A stretch of DNA of 64,000 nucleotides from Sphingosinicellaceae bacterium. GTDB lineage: Bacteria > Pseudomonadota > Alphaproteobacteria > Sphingomonadales > Sphingomonadaceae. A program made the translations under genes and the position numbers. The stretch is taken from NCBI GenBank assembly GCA_019285715.1, contig CP079108.1:310001-374000 (forward strand). Direction: 5' to 3'. Of the stretch, positions 18,123 to 27,801 are shown in pieces. Numbering within the stretch: position 1 is the first letter of the stretch; each line of letters starts with the position of its first letter. The notes under the pieces were generated by a model. That model did not search any database and had not been told where the DNA came from. It worked only from the letters and a program-made list of their open reading frames with translations.

Positions 18123-18398
18123 ATGCGGCTCGTCCAGCTCGCGGCCGGGCTGGTCATGATGCTCGTCGGGCCGATCGTCGGCAGCACGGTGCCGGTACCG
18201 TTTCCAGTCGGGCTGGTGCTGTTCGGGTCGGGCCTCGCGCTAGTGCTGCGCAACTCGTTGTGGGCGCGCTGGCGCTATGTGCGCTGGAAGCGGCGTCATC
18301 CGCGTGCCGGCAAGATCACCGAGTTTGGCCTCCAGCGCCACCGCCGTTTCGGGGATTATTTCCGCCGCGACGCCCCGGTCAGGCGCGACCGATCGTAA
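18123..18398 (+). CDS. Small hypothetical membrane protein
   Basis: 91 residues from the ATG at 18123, preceded by GGGAAG. The first half is two closely spaced hydrophobic helices, residues ~3-20 and ~24-42, joined by VPVPFPVG; the second half is strongly basic with RWRYVRWKRRHPRAGK and probably lies in the cytoplasm. A helix-ProGly-helix hairpin followed by a basic tail is common in small unstudied inner-membrane proteins. Divergent from comM, and 76 bases ahead of the RND adaptor gene, so it may be in the same transcript. No function can be assigned. Confidence 0.65.
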   Translation: MRLVQLAAGLVMMLVGPIVGSTVPVPFPVGLVLFGSGLALVLRNSLWARWRYVRWKRRHPRAGKITEFGLQRHRRFGDYFRRDAPVRRDRS

Positions 18399-18474
18399 CA
18401 CGCCCGAAGCGTGTGCTTGCGCCGCCGGACGCTGCCTCCTAAGACCTGAGTCGCAATCAAATTGCGGGGCAGCG

Positions 18475-19509
18475 GTGCGCGGGGGAGTGGTCTTGGGGGC
18501 GGTCGTGGCGCTTGCCGCGTGCAGCAAGTCCGCGCCGACGCCGCCGGCTAGGGTCGAGGTCGTTACCATCGCGCTTGCAACCGTCGTACCCGCCAGCGGC
18601 AGCGGCACCCTCGGCATCACCGGCACCGTCCGCTTGAAGCGCGAAACCCAGCTTGGGTTCAGCACGGCGGGGCGGGTCGCGGCGATCAACGTCCTCGAAG
18701 GCGACCGCGTCGGTGCCGGGCGATTGCTGGCGCGCCTCGACCCGACCGGGCTCGACGCAGCCAACCAGTCGGCGCGCGCCGATGCCGTTCGGGCGGACGC
18801 CGACTACCAGCGCATGCGGGCCCTGCTCGGCAAGGGCTGGGTAACGCGGACGCGGCTGGAGAGCGCCGAGGCCGTCGCCGCGGCGGCCCGCGCCAAGCTC
18901 GTCCAGACCGGCTTCGACGAACGTCTGGGGCGCATCGTCGCGCCGGCCGCGGGCGTCGTCCTGCGCCGTGCCGTAGAGCCCGGGCAGATCGTCGCCGCGG
19001 GCGCGCCCGTGCTGACGGTCGGCGAGATCGGCAGCGGTTATGTCCTGCGGCTGCCGGTAAGCGACAGCGACCTCGTGGGCATCCGCACCGGCCAGCGCGC
19101 CGCGGTCATCCTGCCGGCGCTGTCACCGAATCCCATAACCGCGACGGTCGGCGAGATCGGCGCCCGCGGCGACGACCGCACCGGCACGTTCCAGGTCGAG
19201 CTACGCCTGCCCGCCGTCCCCGGCATGCGCTCCGGGCTGATTGGCAGCGCCCGGCTGGTCACCGGCGCTGCGACGCCGGGCGGGCCGGTCGCGGTCCCCG
19301 CCAGCGCGGTGTTCGCGGCGCGCGCCGACGAGGGCTTCGTCTACGTCTACCGCCCCGCCACCGGCACCGTCGCGGCGCGACTGGTCAAGCTCGGCAGCCT
19401 CGACGATGCCGGGGTCACCGTCACCTCCGGGCTCCAGCCCGGCGAGCAGGTCGCACGGTCGGGTATCGACCGCCTCCGCGACGGCATCAAGGTCGCGGTC
19501 GCGCGGTGA
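18475..19509 (+). CDS. RND efflux periplasmic adaptor (membrane fusion protein)
   Basis: About 344 residues from the GTG at 18475, chosen because the next residues form a lipoprotein signal ending ALAACS; an upstream frame to 18277 overlaps the preceding gene. Predicted acylated periplasmic adaptor that bridges an RND pump to an outer-membrane channel. The biotinyl/lipoyl-like halves are GRVAAINVLEGDRVGAGRLLARLD and GRIVAPAAGVVLRRAVEPGQ, with an alpha-hairpin between them (GWVTRTRLESAEAVAAAARAK). The beta-barrel and membrane-proximal parts follow. It sits 22 bases before the pump gene. No outer-membrane channel gene is adjacent, so a shared TolC/OprM-type partner elsewhere is likely. Confidence 0.9.
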   Translation: MRGGVVLGAVVALAACSKSAPTPPARVEVVTIALATVVPASGSGTLGITGTVRLKRETQLGFSTAGRVAAINVLEGDRVGAGRLLARLDPTGLDAANQSARADAVRADADYQRMRALLGKGWVTRTRLESAEAVAAAARAKLVQTGFDERLGRIVAPAAGVVLRRAVEPGQIVAAGAPVLTVGEIGSGYVLRLPVSDSDLVGIRTGQRAAVILPALSPNPITATVGEIGARGDDRTGTFQVELRLPAVPGMRSGLIGSARLVTGAATPGGPVAVPASAVFAARADEGFVYVYRPATGTVAARLVKLGSLDDAGVTVTSGLQPGEQVARSGIDRLRDGIKVAVAR

Positions 19510-19531
19510 AAATTCCGCGGGCTTGCCAACG

Positions 19532-22500
19532 ATGGGCTTGATCGACTTCGCGGTTCGCCGCTGGCAGATCACCCTGGTGATGTTCGCGCTGCTCGGCGCT
19601 ATCGGCATCAGCGCTTTCCTCGGCATCCCGCGCTCGGTCGACCCGCACTTCCCGTCGCCGTTCATCAACATCATCGCGCTCCAGCCCGGCGCGACGCCGT
19701 CGGACATGGAGCAGACGGTCGCCAAGCCGATCGAGGACGTGCTCCAGGGCCTCGACGATATCGTCAAAATCCAGTCGCGCTCGACCGACGGCACCGCGAT
19801 CATCACCGCCGAGTTCAGCTGGTCGAGCGACCCGGAGAAGGACTACGACCAGACCGTCCGCGAGGTGAATGCGATCCGCGGCCAGCTGCCGTCCGCGCTC
19901 AGCCATCTCGAGTTTCAGAAGACCCGGACCACCGAAAGCGCCGTCCTGCAGTTCGCACTGGTCAGCGACACCGCCTCGTTCCGCCGCCTCGAGAAGTACG
20001 CGAAGGACCTGCGCGAGCGGCTCAACCAGGTGCCCGGCGTCCGCCAGACCCGGGTGTGGGGCATCCCGGCGCCGGAGCTGCGCGTCGCGGTCGACCCCGG
20101 GCGGCTGGCGCAACTCGGGCTGCCGGTGTCGGCGATCACCGACGCGCTGCGAGCCGGGGGTACAGACCTGCCGCCGGGCGCGGTCCACTCGGGCGATGCG
20201 CGCTACAACGTCGAGGCGGGCGGTGCCTTCCGCTCGGTCGCCGAGGTCGCCGCGCAGCCGGTCCGCGCCGTCAGCGATGCCGGGGCCGGCCGCGCCATCC
20301 GGGTCCGCGACGTCGCCGCGGTCGGCTGGAACTACGAGGAACAGCCCCACATCGCGCGCTTCAACGGCAAGCGCGCGATCTGGGTGACGCTGAACCAGAA
20401 GGACGATTTCAACGTCCTCGACATCCGCCGCGACGCCGTCGCGGTCGCCGATGCCTATAAGGCACAACTTCCGCCCGATGTGACGCTGGCGATCGGCTTC
20501 GACCAGAGCCGCGACATCTCGACAAAGCTCGACCAGCTGGCGCGCGACTTCGGCATCGCGCTGGCGCTGGTGCTGTTGACTTTGTTGCCGCTTGGCTTCC
20601 GCGCCTCGCTGGTGGTGCTGGTGTCGGTGCCGCTTAGCCTCGCGATCGGCTGTGCGGTGCTGGCGTTCTCGGGCTTTACGCTCAACCAGCTCGCGATCAG
20701 CGGCTTCATCATCGCGCTCGGGCTGCTCGTCGACGATTCGATCGTGGTCACCGAGAACATCGCGCGCCACCTGCGCGAAGGGCAGGACTGTATCGACGCG
20801 GCGATATCGGGGACGCGGCAGATCGCGGTCGCAGTGGTCGGCTGCACCTTCGTGCTGCTGCTGGCGTTCCTGCCGCTGGCGTTCCTGCCAGAGGGCGCCG
20901 GCAAATTCACCCGCTCGCTGCCGGTCGCGGTGTTGGGCACGGTCGCCGCGTCGCTGGTCGTCTCGCTGACCATCGTGCCTTTCCTCGCCAGTCGCATCCT
21001 GCCGCGCAACTCGCCCGAGCACGGCAACGCCTTCCTGCAGGCGATCCAGCACGGCATCCAGCGCTTCTACGCGCCCGTCCTGCACTGGTCGCTGACGCGG
21101 CCCCGCACGGCCCTAGTGGGCGCAACCCTGTTGTGCGCGGTCGCGCTCGGCCTGATCCCGTTCATCGGGTCGAGCCTGTTTCCGTCCGCCGACACGCCGT
21201 ATTTCCTCGTTGAGGTCGCCGCTCCCGAAGGCGCCGCGCTGCGCCAGACCGACCGCGCCGTGCGCTTTGTCGAGGCCGCGGTAAAGGGCGAGCCTGGGGT
21301 CCGCACGGTGCTCGCCAACGCCGGCCGCGGCAATCCGCAGATCTTCTACAACCAACGCAGCCTCGACCAGCAGTCGAGTATCGGCGGCGTTGTCGTCACG
21401 CTCGACGACTGGGACCCGGTCGCCGGCCCGGCGCTGGTCGAGCGACTGCGGGCGAAGCTCGACCGCTGCCCCGACGCCAAGCTGACCCTCAAGATCTTCC
21501 AGAACGGTCCGCCGGTGGACGCGCCGGTGCAGGTCAAGGTGATCGGCCCGGACCTCGGCGTGCTGAAGACCCTCGCGGCGCAGATCGAGACGGTCAGCCG
21601 AAACACGCCGGGCACCCGTGACGTCGCCAATCCAGTCGCGGTCGACCAGGTCAAGCTCGACCTCGGCATAGATCCGGACAAGGCTGCGCTGCTCGGGGTC
21701 CAGCCCGGGGCGGCACGGCGCGCGGTCCGGCTCGCATTGGCGGGCGAAACTGCCGGGCGTTTCCGTGACAGCGAGGGCGACAGCTACAACGTCGTCGTCC
21801 GGATGCCGCTGGACCAGCGCCAGGAAGTCTCGGCCCTCGACCAGGTCTACGTGCCCTCGTCGAACGGTGGTGCGGTGCCGCTCCGGCAGATCGCGCACCC
21901 GCGCCTCGACAGCGCCCCGGCGCGCATTCAGCGCGAGCGGCAGGCCAGGGTCGTCTACATCTCGTCGCAGGTCCGGCCAGGCTTCGTCACCGCCAGCGTG
22001 ACCGACGCGGTCTTCGCCAATGTCGCTAAGCTGGTCCGGATGCCGACCGGCTACCGCATCGAGGCGGGTGGCGAGGCGGAGGCCAAGGCGCGCAGCTTCG
22101 GCGGCCTCGGGCCGGTCATCGCGGTGGCGGTGTTCGGCATTCTCGCGGTTCTGGTCATCGAGTTCGGCCGCTTTCGCGAGGTCGCGGTGGTGGCGGGCGT
22201 CATTCCGCTCGGCATGGTCGGCGGACTGGTGGCGCTGTTCGTCACCGGCAACACGCTGAGCTACACCGCGGTCATCGGCTTCGTCGCGTTGATCGGTATC
22301 GAGATCAAGAACTCGATCCTGCTCGTCGACTTCACCACGCAACTGCGCGCGCAGGGCATGGCGCTCCGCGAGGCGATCGAGCGCGCCGGCGAAGTCCGCT
22401 TCCTGCCAGTGCTGCTGACCAGCATTACCGCCATCGGCGGCCTGCTACCACTCGCGGTGTCGGGGTCGGGGCTGTACGGGCCACTGGCTTGGGTGATCAT

Positions 22501-22600
22501 CGGCGGCCTGATCAGCTCGACGTTCCTGTCGCGCGTCGTGACCCCCGTGATGTACCTGCTGATCGTCCGGGGCGACCGCGACGCGGTACCGGCGCGTTGA
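19532..22600 (+). CDS. RND-family efflux permease (AcrB/CzcA-like)
   Basis: 1022 residues from the ATG at 19532 (MGLIDFAVRRWQ), the normal RND start; the in-frame extension upstream overlaps the adaptor. Inner-membrane proton-driven pump with twelve helices and two large periplasmic loops. Family motifs: QPGATPSDMEQTVAKPIED, IVVTENIARHLREG after the helix-4 double aspartate in GLLVDDS, and GIEIKNSILLVDFTT in the second half. Trp/aromatic drug-pocket features cannot be judged. Overall closer to the hydrophobe/amphiphile or uncharacterised RND branch than to the heavy-metal branch, since the CzcA DFG-like metal motif was not seen. Substrate unknown. Confidence 0.93.
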   Translation: MGLIDFAVRRWQITLVMFALLGAIGISAFLGIPRSVDPHFPSPFINIIALQPGATPSDMEQTVAKPIEDVLQGLDDIVKIQSRSTDGTAIITAEFSWSSDPEKDYDQTVREVNAIRGQLPSALSHLEFQKTRTTESAVLQFALVSDTASFRRLEKYAKDLRERLNQVPGVRQTRVWGIPAPELRVAVDPGRLAQLGLPVSAITDALRAGGTDLPPGAVHSGDARYNVEAGGAFRSVAEVAAQPVRAVSDAGAGRAIRVRDVAAVGWNYEEQPHIARFNGKRAIWVTLNQKDDFNVLDIRRDAVAVADAYKAQLPPDVTLAIGFDQSRDISTKLDQLARDFGIALALVLLTLLPLGFRASLVVLVSVPLSLAIGCAVLAFSGFTLNQLAISGFIIALGLLVDDSIVVTENIARHLREGQDCIDAAISGTRQIAVAVVGCTFVLLLAFLPLAFLPEGAGKFTRSLPVAVLGTVAASLVVSLTIVPFLASRILPRNSPEHGNAFLQAIQHGIQRFYAPVLHWSLTRPRTALVGATLLCAVALGLIPFIGSSLFPSADTPYFLVEVAAPEGAALRQTDRAVRFVEAAVKGEPGVRTVLANAGRGNPQIFYNQRSLDQQSSIGGVVVTLDDWDPVAGPALVERLRAKLDRCPDAKLTLKIFQNGPPVDAPVQVKVIGPDLGVLKTLAAQIETVSRNTPGTRDVANPVAVDQVKLDLGIDPDKAALLGVQPGAARRAVRLALAGETAGRFRDSEGDSYNVVVRMPLDQRQEVSALDQVYVPSSNGGAVPLRQIAHPRLDSAPARIQRERQARVVYISSQVRPGFVTASVTDAVFANVAKLVRMPTGYRIEAGGEAEAKARSFGGLGPVIAVAVFGILAVLVIEFGRFREVAVVAGVIPLGMVGGLVALFVTGNTLSYTAVIGFVALIGIEIKNSILLVDFTTQLRAQGMALREAIERAGEVRFLPVLLTSITAIGGLLPLAVSGSGLYGPLAWVIIGGLISSTFLSRVVTPVMYLLIVRGDRDAVPAR

Positions 22601-22891
22601 AATGACAGGCTCGCGGCTTTGTCCCGCCCGCACGCGGCCTGGTGGCCGATGCCGTTGACAGAGCCGGTGGTGGCGTGAAGCGGAGTTCCGCTAGAGCGTG
22701 TTTCGAGCGATATAACGCATTCGCCTTGCTGGCTCTTTGCAGCGAGACGGATCGATAGTTGCCCATTTTGATTCGATGCGCATGCAGTAGGCCAAATGAT
22801 TTTCAGCAGATAACAGAGTCGAATGCGCGATTAACGGAAACACCACGACTTGAACCTATCCTGCCTCTCGATCTGATAGTGGTGGTTGGGC

Positions 22892-24829
22892 ATGCGTGGC
22901 GCGAAAACTCCCCGGCCCCCACGACGCCTTGTCAAGCCCGCTCCCGACAAGCGGCCCCTGACCGCTGCTAGGCTCGCCGCGATCGGCCGCTATCAGATAC
23001 TCGACACCGCTCCAGAGGCAGACTTCGACGATATCGCACTGCTTGCCGCTACCGTTTGCCGAACGCCCTTTGCCGCAATCAGCTTCGTTGCCGACGACCG
23101 CCAGTGGTTCAAGGCCGAGGTTGGGCTCGGCATTGCCGGCACGCCGATCGGCCACTCGTTTTGTGCCCACGCGATCGAGCAGGACGACGTCTTGGTCGTT
23201 GTCGACGCGCGCGAGCATCCCTTGTTCGCGGACAACCCGCTGGTTACGAAGGGGCCTGCGTTGCGCTTCTATGCTGGGGTGCCGCTGCGCAGTTCCGATG
23301 GTACGCCGATCGCCACCCTGTGCATCATGGACCGTGAGCCCCGTCCGAACGGGCTCACCGAAACCGAGAAAACGACGCTGAAGGTGCTGGCAAAGCAGAT
23401 CGAGATGCAACTCGAGCTCAGGCGATCGGTCATCGAGCACGGCCGCCATGCCGCGCAACAGGCGGAGGCCGCCGAGCATCTGCGGCGTGCCACCGAACTC
23501 GACCTGCTGACCGGCCTGCCCAACCGCCGCCTGTTCCACTCCCGGCTGACCGCCGCGGTCGATGCTGCTGCTTGTGAAGGTAACCCGATGGCGCTGCTGC
23601 TGATCGACATCGACAACTTCAAGCAGCTTAACGACACCCTCGGTTTCGAGGCGGGCGATGCGCTGCTGCGGGCGTTCGGCGAGCGGCTCAGTTCGGTTGT
23701 CGATGCGAACGACACGGTCGCGCGGCAAGGCGGCGACGAATTCTCGATCATTCTCGCCAACGCCGGCACCGACCGTGACCTCAGCCAGTTCCTGAAGCGG
23801 CTGCTGACCCTGCTGCGGACGCCGCTGCCGCTCGATAACCGAAATCTCGATCTGCGCGCGACCGTCGGCATCGCGGTCTATCCCGCCGATGCTGAGAACA
23901 ACGAGCGTCTGTTCTATTGCGCTGACCTCGCGCTGGCGACGGCAAAGGCCGAGGGCCGCGACCGGATCCTGCGGTTCCGGCCCGACATGGCGGCGGAGCT
24001 CGAGCGGGTCGAGGCGATGGTCCGATTATCCCACCATGTCCTCGACGAAGACCTCGTCACGCCGTTCTACCAACCGAAAATGGACCTGCTGAATGGCAGC
24101 GTGGCGGGGTTCGAGGCGCTGTTGCGCTGGCAGACCCCGAGCGGTCGCGTGATGCTCCCGAGCACCATCGAAGCGGCGTTTTCAGATCCCGAATTATCGG
24201 TGGCGGTCGGCACCCGGATGCTCAAGCGCGCACTCGCCGACATGAGGAACTGGCTCGAGACCGGGGTCGACTTCGGCAGCATCGCGATCAACAGCAGCAT
24301 CGGTGATTTCGCGGCCGACGATTATGCCGAGCGCGTCCTCGGTGCCTTGGCGGACTTTGGCGTCGCACCCTATCTGCTCCAGGTCGAAGTGACCGAGGGG
24401 GTATTTCTCGGTCGCGGCAGTAGCTATGTCGAACGCGCACTAGCCTGCCTGAGGGCGTCGGGCGTCCGCGTCGCGCTCGACGATTTCGGCACTGGTTTCG
24501 CCTCGCTGACCCATCTCAAGCAGTTCGAGATCGACATCCTCAAGATCGACCGCGCCTTCATCGCGGGGCTCGGGACCAACCGCGACGACGCGGCGATCGT
24601 ACGCGCCGTCATCCTGCTCGGCCAGCATCTCGGCATCGAAGTCGTTGCCGAGGGCGTCGAGACGATCCGGCAGTCCGACTATCTTAAATCGGCTGGCTGC
24701 CGCTTCGCGCAGGGGTTTCTATTCAGTCAGGCCCTACCGGCGATCGAGGTCCCGGACGTGATTACCGAACTCGAATCGCTGTACATGGGCAAGGTGCTGC
24801 CGCAAGAGTCACTTGTGTATACTAACTGA
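22892..24829 (+). CDS. GAF-GGDEF-EAL cyclic-di-GMP protein
   Basis: 645 residues from the ATG at 22892; an in-frame TTG lies six bases upstream. Order: GAF sensor (residues ~30-180, with PIGHSFCAHAI), GGDEF (~205-360), EAL (~375-635). The diguanylate cyclase site reads GGDEF at 280-284 in ARQGGDEFSI and looks intact, while the inhibitory RxxD site is absent (the position reads DAND). The EAL site is EAL at 408-410, with VTEG, DDFGTGFASL, LKIDRAF and VVAEGVET, all residues expected for an active phosphodiesterase. The GAF domain belongs to the group that starts RYQILDTAPEADFD. A bifunctional or GTP-switched enzyme is likely; no membrane helix is seen. It has a 291-base upstream region without another gene. 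Confidence 0.92.
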   Translation: MRGAKTPRPPRRLVKPAPDKRPLTAARLAAIGRYQILDTAPEADFDDIALLAATVCRTPFAAISFVADDRQWFKAEVGLGIAGTPIGHSFCAHAIEQDDVLVVVDAREHPLFADNPLVTKGPALRFYAGVPLRSSDGTPIATLCIMDREPRPNGLTETEKTTLKVLAKQIEMQLELRRSVIEHGRHAAQQAEAAEHLRRATELDLLTGLPNRRLFHSRLTAAVDAAACEGNPMALLLIDIDNFKQLNDTLGFEAGDALLRAFGERLSSVVDANDTVARQGGDEFSIILANAGTDRDLSQFLKRLLTLLRTPLPLDNRNLDLRATVGIAVYPADAENNERLFYCADLALATAKAEGRDRILRFRPDMAAELERVEAMVRLSHHVLDEDLVTPFYQPKMDLLNGSVAGFEALLRWQTPSGRVMLPSTIEAAFSDPELSVAVGTRMLKRALADMRNWLETGVDFGSIAINSSIGDFAADDYAERVLGALADFGVAPYLLQVEVTEGVFLGRGSSYVERALACLRASGVRVALDDFGTGFASLTHLKQFEIDILKIDRAFIAGLGTNRDDAAIVRAVILLGQHLGIEVVAEGVETIRQSDYLKSAGCRFAQGFLFSQALPAIEVPDVITELESLYMGKVLPQESLVYTN

Positions 24830-25714
24830 TTATGTTTCGAGTAACGCCTAGTATCTGCAAATTCACGCAATTGTTCCGGAATAATTATTGAGATCGACGG
24901 CGACAAAGATACTTTGTTCGTTATAGCATCACAAGCATCAGTTGTTGATGTAATTTTTTTCTATATGTTATATGGCATTTATATGTTTATCAAACGACTA
25001 TTTTTGGTATTTCCAGATCATGTAGGCAATCAGTATCAATAGAACTATAAGCAGAATAACGAGTTGATAGAAACGTGTTCGGGAGAGACTCTTCCGTCTA
25101 GGCGGATCGAAGAATCCTATGTCGACCAGAGGCAGCTCATTGATGGATGCACCTGTCACATTGAGGTCATCTTTGACTTGTGGATTAGACGCGTTGGCGC
25201 GCTGCTGCTGAGCCGACGGTTGATGATAATTGTCACTCACAGTGCGGAGCCTTACGTAATTTGATGATGGCTAATCGTACGGTATATCGGTTAACCATGA
25301 ATGACGTTGTGCACGGAGTATAGTAACATTTTTTGCTGGCCGTTTGGCTTATTCGACCATGCAGGATTTGCTTGAGCTGAGAATTTCGTAGTAGGCTCAT
25401 CAGAGTGTGCGTGTAAATTGATTCGGAAATCGATGGCCTTGGGCGGTATGGATCCACTGTGCCTGCAACTCGATTAATCATTTATCGATGCATAGAGAAA
25501 ACCCTGTCATGTAACTGATGCGAACTTACAAGGTTCGTCGCGGCAAACCCGCCGTGTCGGACAGCAAACAGATATTTCTATTTAAACGGCTTTTGTCAAT
25601 TCCGAACGTCGGTTCCTGGCAAGCTCTGGACTCTCGTGAAAAGAGGCCGTTGTATTTACTGTCTAATTCAAGTGAAGTCCGAGTAGCGCTCAATCCTGGT
25701 CTAGCGAAGGTGAT
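24830..25714. other. AT-rich patch with one small likely gene
   Basis: About 0.9 kb between the GGDEF-EAL gene and the sensor kinase gene that is far richer in A and T than its surroundings, with runs such as ATTTTTTTCTATATG near 24952. Apart from the small membrane-protein frame at 24998-25240, I see only short frames with no codon bias. The base composition suggests foreign or degenerate DNA. No integrase, transposase, terminal repeats or flanking duplication was seen. Confidence 0.6.
24998..25240 (-). CDS. Small C-terminally anchored membrane protein, hypothetical
   Basis: 80 residues, GTG start at 25240 with only a weak ribosome site. Residues 1-55 are polar (rich in Gln, Asn and Asp, ending DPPRRKSLSRTRFYQ); residues ~57-76 form one strongly hydrophobic helix LVILLIVLLILIAYMIW, ending KYQK. 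This is a tail-anchor-like topology with an RRK/SRTR basic patch on the cytoplasmic side. Codon use is AT-rich like the rest of the patch and unlike the genome average, consistent with recent acquisition. No family recognised. Confidence 0.55.
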   Translation of the reverse strand: MSDNYHQPSAQQQRANASNPQVKDDLNVTGASINELPLVDIGFFDPPRRKSLSRTRFYQLVILLIVLLILIAYMIWKYQK

Positions 25715-27055
25715 TTAAGCCGTGGGCGACCGCGCCAGCAGGGTTGCGACCAGCCCGCCACCCGCCCGGTTTGCAAGGGTCAGCTCGGCGCCGATCTGAC
25801 GGGCTAGCATCCGGCCGATAGTCAGGCCCAGTCCGGTGCCCCCGGTTTCAGGTGACCGGGACGTCTCCAGCCTGACGAACGGGTCGAACACCCGGTCGAG
25901 ATCGGCCTCGCGCAGCCCGGCCCCGCGGTCGGCGATCGTGATCCTTGCGCCGCCCTGAGCCGGCTGCAGTTCAATTTCCGCCGAGCCGCCGTAGCGGACG
26001 GCGTTGTCGATCAGGTTGGTGACGATGCGACGCAGCGCCGCCGGTCGCGACGGCATGATCACCCGCGGCGCAGCCGTCAGGCTCACGGCATGGCCTATAT
26101 CGACTGCATCGTCGACGAGACTTTGCAACAGCGCGGTCACATCGATGCGGACCAACGGCTCGAGGTGGCTTGCCGCGCGGGCAAGCTCGAGCCCCTCCTC
26201 GATCAACTCGCGCATCGCATTCGCGTCGGCGACCAGCTTCGTGCGCAACGTGTCCTCGGTCACTGCGTCGAGGCGCAGGCGCAGGCGCGTCAGCGGGCTG
26301 CGCAGGTCATGCGAGATCGCGGCGAGCATCCGCGTCCGCTCGTCGAGAGTGTGCTTGAGGTCGGCCTGCATGGTGTTGAACGCCGCAATCGCCTGCCGCA
26401 CGTCGGACGGTCCTTCCAGCGCCAGCGCCGGCGCGTCGAGCGAGCGCGACAGCCCGGCGGCGGCGATCCCCAATTGCGCGATCGGGCGCGCTGCCATGCG
26501 CGACACGACGACCGCCAGGCCGAAGGCGCACAGGGTCAGGGCGAAGATAAAGACCGGGCTCAACGGCAGTTCCGGGTCCCTCAGCGCGGGCGGGCCGTCG
26601 ACGGCGATGAACCGCGCTGGGCTGCCCGAGCTGGCCAGATCCAGCAGGTAACAGGTGGCGCGTGGGCCAGGGTCGAGCGGCGGCGGGGGCGGCCCCGGCC
26701 GGCCGCCAGCGTGCCGTGGCGGTACCGGACCGCAGTTGTCGCGGTCCACGACGAACGCCGACGCTGCGCCTGCCCAGGCGTAGCGCTCGCGCAGGCGCCG
26801 GGTGAGGTCGGCATCGGGCGTCCCGCCTTGGGGCCGGGACGCGAGTACGCGTCCACCGGGAACCGGTCCATTGGCGAAGGCGACGCTTGCGGCACGGTCG
26901 ACGATCCGGTCGAGGCGGGCGCTTTCCGCTTGGCTACGCCGCTGGACGCCGGCGATTGTCGCGGACAACAAGGACGAGGCGACGATCCCGGCGGCCAGGA
27001 CCGCGAAGATGCGGCCCGCCATCGACGTCGCGAAATCGCGGATGACGGTCAGCAT
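25715..27055 (-). CDS. Two-component sensor histidine kinase (EnvZ-like)
   Basis: 446 residues. Membrane helices at ~17-37 and ~167-185 frame a periplasmic sensor of ~130 residues that contains two cysteines (Cys108, Cys135) around a proline run GRPGPPPPPLDPG. Then HAMP (starting MAARPIAQL), dimerisation/phosphoacceptor helix AAISHDLRSPLTRLR with His249, and the ATP domain with N-box LIDNAVRYGG, G1 DRGAGL and G2 GTGLGLTI. It overlaps the response-regulator gene by seven bases, so the pair is co-translated. The signal is unknown; a divergent proline-rich exported protein next door may be a target or a ligand-side partner. Confidence 0.93.
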   Translation of the reverse strand: MLTVIRDFATSMAGRIFAVLAAGIVASSLLSATIAGVQRRSQAESARLDRIVDRAASVAFANGPVPGGRVLASRPQGGTPDADLTRRLRERYAWAGAASAFVVDRDNCGPVPPRHAGGRPGPPPPPLDPGPRATCYLLDLASSGSPARFIAVDGPPALRDPELPLSPVFIFALTLCAFGLAVVVSRMAARPIAQLGIAAAGLSRSLDAPALALEGPSDVRQAIAAFNTMQADLKHTLDERTRMLAAISHDLRSPLTRLRLRLDAVTEDTLRTKLVADANAMRELIEEGLELARAASHLEPLVRIDVTALLQSLVDDAVDIGHAVSLTAAPRVIMPSRPAALRRIVTNLIDNAVRYGGSAEIELQPAQGGARITIADRGAGLREADLDRVFDPFVRLETSRSPETGGTGLGLTIGRMLARQIGAELTLANRAGGGLVATLLARSPTA

Positions 27056-27801
27056 CGCTCGACGGATTCGGAAAAGACATAGCCACGGCCGCGCACAGTC
27101 TTGATCAAGGCCACTCCGGCGGCACCATCGTCGCCGAGCTTGCCGCGTAGCCGACTGATGCGCAGATCGATCGCGCGGTCGAGCGCTTCTTCGGGCGCGC
27201 CACCGGTCAGGCGGTGCAGCACCTCGCGGGCCAGCACCTGACCGGGTCGCGCCAGGAAGACGTCGAGCAACCGATATTCGGCGCCCGAGAGCGCGACGAC
27301 GGTCTGATCAGCCGCGATCAACTGGCGGCGGCGGCGGTCGAGTACCCAGCCCCCGGATTTGAGGTCGCCGTCTTCATCGTTGACCGGTTCGACGCCCGGG
27401 AGTTGTGCGGCGCGCCGCAGGACGCTGCGGATGCGAGCGACGAGTTCGCGCGGTTCGAACGGCTTGCCGAGATAGTCGTCCGCGCCGATCTCGAGGCCGA
27501 TGATCCGGTCGATAGGATCGCCGCGGGCAGTCAGCATGATGATGGGGACTGCGCTGGTGCTGCGGAGCCACCGGCACAAGGTCAGGCCGTCCTCGCCCGG
27601 CAGGGTCAGGTCGAGCACGACCAGCGCAACGTCGGACGTGCGCGCCATCGTGGTCCGCAGGGCAACGCCGTCCGCGACACCCGTGACCCGGAAGCCATGC
27701 TCGGCGAGCAGGTCTGCGATGAGTTCGCGGATTTCGCGGTCGTCGTCGACGACGATGATGTGGGGCAAGGTCGACACCGCCCCGATGTGCCTCACCACCA
27801 C
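27049..27801 (-). CDS. OmpR-family response regulator
   Basis: About 250 residues. Receiver domain with acidic pocket VVDDD, phosphoacceptor Asp in VVLDLTLPGEDGL, Thr in MLTARGD and Lys in LGKPFEP; then a winged-helix DNA-binding domain with GAEYRLLDVFLARPGQVLAREVLHRL and DRAIDLRISRLRGKLG, and the RGRGYVF wing. The start is uncertain: GTG codons occur at 27801, 27798, 27795 and 27777; an upstream frame to 28773 is a shadow of other genes. The gene is followed by the cognate kinase and is divergent from the proline-rich exported protein gene 173 bases away, so the intergenic region is a likely target. Confidence 0.93.
   Translation of the reverse strand: MVVRHIGAVSTLPHIIVVDDDREIRELIADLLAEHGFRVTGVADGVALRTTMARTSDVALVVLDLTLPGEDGLTLCRWLRSTSAVPIIMLTARGDPIDRIIGLEIGADDYLGKPFEPRELVARIRSVLRRAAQLPGVEPVNDEDGDLKSGGWVLDRRRRQLIAADQTVVALSGAEYRLLDVFLARPGQVLAREVLHRLTGGAPEEALDRAIDLRISRLRGKLGDDGAAGVALIKTVRGRGYVFSESVERC

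Noticed and set aside
19487-21085. 532-residue reverse-strand open frame over the RND pump gene
   Set aside because: It is composed of Arg, Asp and Gln repeats without known motifs and lies opposite a clear RND gene; a shadow frame of high-GC coding DNA.
25233-25718. Two further short frames in the AT-rich patch
   Set aside because: No ribosome site, no bias and no domain; left out of the gene list.
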